Shown here piece after piece: positions 35,445 through 37,060 of a stretch of DNA of 37,060 nucleotides (positions within the stretch are counted from its first letter, which is position 1; each line of letters starts with the position of its first letter). Under the pieces are notes generated by a model that saw only the letters and a list, made by a program, of their open reading frames with translations, made no database searches and had not been told where the DNA came from. The stretch is from contig UQWK01000019.1 in assembly GCA_900544725.1 (NCBI GenBank), positions 1 through 37,060 on the forward strand. Direction: 5' to 3'. This DNA comes from an uncultured Collinsella sp. (lineage in GTDB: Bacteria; Actinomycetota; Coriobacteriia; Coriobacteriales; Coriobacteriaceae). The translations under genes and the position numbers were made by a program.

Positions 35445-36386
35445 TTAAGCCTTCAGGCTCAGGCCCATGGACTCTAGCTTGTCCTTCACTTCCTCGATCG
35501 ACTTAACACCGAAGTTACGGATGTTGAGCAGATCGTTCTCCGAGAACTCAACGAGCTGACGGACCGAGTGAATGCTGGCGCGCTTAAGGCAGTTGTAGGA
35601 ACGGACGGAAAGGTCCAGATCCTCAATCTGCTTGTCCAGCTCGGCGTTGTCGTTGGTGACCTCGGGAGCGAAGATCGAAGCCTCCTCCTCGACCTCGGGG
35701 GTCTCGGCAAGGTTCATAAAGGCAGCCATATGCTGGTTGATGATATTGGCAGCCTGGACCACGGCGTCGCGCGGAGCGATGGAGCCGTTGGTCTCGATCT
35801 CGAGGACAAGGCGGTCGTAGTCGGTGTGCTGACCGACACGGCAAGCCTCAACGAGCTTGGCGCAACGGGACACCGGCGAGTACAGCGAGTCGACGTGGAT
35901 CACACCGATGGGATCGTTGTCGCGCTTGTTAGCCTCGCCAGAGACATAGCCGCGGCCATAGCCGATGCGCATGCTCATGGTGAGATGGCCACCCTCGGTG
36001 AGCGTAGCGATGTGCTGCTCGGGGTTGACCAGCTCAAACTCGGACGGAATAAAGAAGTCCGCACCGGTGACCTCGCAGGGGCCGTCAACAGAAATGGTGG
36101 CGGTCGCCTCGTCGGTCGTGCCGAGAGCCCTGAAGACAAGACCCTTGACATTCAGGACGATGTCGGTGACATCCTCGACCATGTTAGGGATGGTCATGAA
36201 CTCGTGCTGCGCGCCATCGATCTGAATAGCCTCGACGGCGGCACCCTCGAGCGAGGACAGAAGAACGCGACGAAGGGAGTTACCCAGCGTATCGCCGTAG
36301 CCACGCTCGAGCGGCTCAACGGAGACACGAGCAGACGTCTCGTTAATCTCTTCGACCTGAACCTGAGGCCTAATGAATTCTGACAT
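35445..36386 (-). CDS. rpoA: RNA polymerase alpha subunit
   Basis: RpoA assembles RNA polymerase. The 313-residue protein has the N-terminal dimerisation domain (about 1-230, with ERGYGDTLGNSLRRVLLSSLEGAAVEAIQIDGAQHEF) and the C-terminal DNA- and regulator-binding domain (about 250-313, with LDLSVRSYNCLKRASIHSVRQLVE and NLRNFGVKSIEEVKDKL-like sequence). ATG 36386 has GGAGG 6 nt upstream. It follows rpsD by 32 nt and precedes rplQ, the usual alpha-operon order. Confidence 0.97.
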   Translation of the reverse strand: MSEFIRPQVQVEEINETSARVSVEPLERGYGDTLGNSLRRVLLSSLEGAAVEAIQIDGAQHEFMTIPNMVEDVTDIVLNVKGLVFRALGTTDEATATISVDGPCEVTGADFFIPSEFELVNPEQHIATLTEGGHLTMSMRIGYGRGYVSGEANKRDNDPIGVIHVDSLYSPVSRCAKLVEACRVGQHTDYDRLVLEIETNGSIAPRDAVVQAANIINQHMAAFMNLAETPEVEEEASIFAPEVTNDNAELDKQIEDLDLSVRSYNCLKRASIHSVRQLVEFSENDLLNIRNFGVKSIEEVKDKLESMGLSLKA

Positions 36387-36418
36387 GTATTACCTCCAGC
36401 CTCAGCAGCCCGGATGGA

Positions 36419-37015
36419 CTACTTAGAGTAGAGCTCGACGATGAGCTGCTCGTTGATATCACCGCTGATCTGCTCACGCGTCGGCAGAGCGAGCACGTTA
36501 CCAGACAGCTTCTCGATATCGACCTCGAGCCAGCCAGGGACCTCGAAACGCTCGGAGGAAATCAGAGCCTCCTTGATGGGGAGGAGGTCACGGAACTTCT
36601 CGCCGACAGCGACGACGTCGCCGGCCTTGACGCGGTAGGACGGGATGTCCACGCGCTTGCCGTTCACGGTGAAGTGACCGTGACGGACGGACTGACGAGC
36701 CTCTTTGCGGGTGCGGGCGAAGCCAAGACGGAAGACGACGTTGTCGAGGCGAGACTCAAGGATGATCATGAGGTTCTCACCGGTGACGCCGTTCATCTTG
36801 CGGGCCTTGTTGAAGTAGCCGTGGAACTGCTTCTCCAGAACGCCATAGATGAACTTGACCTTCTGCTTCTCGCGCAGCTGCATGCCGTACTCAGATTCCT
36901 TGCGACGGCGCTTGGGCTGACGGATAGATTCCTTCTTGCTGCTGTAACCGAGCTCAGCGGGATCGATCCCGAGCTGACGGCAGCGCTTAAGAACAGGAGT
37001 CCTGTCGATTGCCAT
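36419..37015 (-). CDS. rpsD: 30S ribosomal protein S4
   Basis: S4 helps start 30S assembly and binds 16S rRNA; in many bacteria it also represses the alpha operon. The 198-residue protein has the usual length. It begins AIDRTPVLKRCRQLGIDPAEL, has QLREKQKVKFIYGVLEKQFHGYFNKARK, and an S4 RNA-binding domain (about 88-155) with ESRLDNVVFRLGFARTRKEARQSVRHGHF. The four-Cys zinc motif of some S4 proteins is absent (one Cys only). ATG 37015 follows AAAGGA by 9 nt. It starts 19 nt after rpsK. Confidence 0.97.
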   Translation of the reverse strand: MAIDRTPVLKRCRQLGIDPAELGYSSKKESIRQPKRRRKESEYGMQLREKQKVKFIYGVLEKQFHGYFNKARKMNGVTGENLMIILESRLDNVVFRLGFARTRKEARQSVRHGHFTVNGKRVDIPSYRVKAGDVVAVGEKFRDLLPIKEALISSERFEVPGWLEVDIEKLSGNVLALPTREQISGDINEQLIVELYSK

Positions 37016-37034
37016 ATTGATACGATCCTTTCAG

Positions 37035-37060
37035 TTACACGCGGCGACGCTTCTTGGGGC
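37035..37060 (-). CDS. rpsK: 30S ribosomal protein S11, last residues only
   Basis: The minus strand from the window end reads PKKRRRV then TAA (37037-37035), the conserved C-terminus of S11. The rest lies beyond the window. It matches the expected gene order directly upstream of rpsD. Confidence 0.85.

Overview
The window is a 37 kb piece of a GC-rich chromosome that looks like a gut actinobacterium of the class Coriobacteriia, most likely Collinsella. This is an inference from the gene set (FtsE with a long N-terminal extension, transketolase split into two genes, S11-S4-RpoA-L17-TruA order, MurNAc salvage operon) and from the GGGGAC-type intergenic palindromes; no 16S rRNA gene is present. 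Nearly all of it is ordinary chromosomal housekeeping. There is no phage, plasmid, CRISPR array or defence island. The one recombination gene is a lone serine recombinase.

Layout, left to right. 1-400: a tRNA-Glu (cut by the window edge) and tRNA-Gln, with a good promoter, on the minus strand. 402-1368: a probably truncated winged-helix-type regulator, three 62-bp palindromic repeats, and an ArsC/Spx-like thioredoxin-fold protein. 1461-5904: a complete N-acetylmuramic acid salvage operon, murR-murQ-murP-mupG (minus strand). 6102-7397: a VanZ-like membrane protein and the recombinase. 7572-12028: rnr (RNase R), then ftsE-ftsX upstream of it. 12481-15352: split transketolase and a YitT-type membrane protein. 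15483-20204: secA-prfB (overlapping) and rpmE with a long tail. 20511-24138: an ACT protein, citrate synthase and two HAD phosphatases. 24345-29724: adenine deaminase, tyrosyl-tRNA synthetase and a U32/RlhA-like protein. 29887-33877: a class A PBP, argR and a glycosyltransferase-like protein. 34030-37060: the end of the ribosomal alpha operon (rpsK end, rpsD, rpoA, rplQ) and truA.

How the genes work together: MurP imports and phosphorylates amino-sugar, MupG splits the phosphorylated disaccharide, MurQ removes the lactyl ether and MurR probably senses the pathway. SecA, FtsEX, the PBP and the MurNAc enzymes together cover export, division and wall building or recycling. The alpha operon, L31, RF2, TyrRS, TruA and the tRNAs belong to translation.

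The most unusual signals are: (1) release factor RF2 carries Ser-Pro-Thr where the stop-codon-reading tripeptide should be Ser-Pro-Phe, in a window where 21 of 32 genes end in TAG and only 3 in TGA; (2) several intrinsic terminators sit 12-35 nt before the next start codon, and one hairpin buries the ribosome binding site of a HAD gene; (3) a set of near-perfect intergenic palindromes, several lying just downstream of intrinsic terminators, plus a 48-bp inverted repeat flanking a HAD gene. Start codons were chosen by ribosome binding site spacing, and several differ from the longest open frame. Motif, repeat and stop-codon statements come from reading the sequence by eye; no database search was possible.
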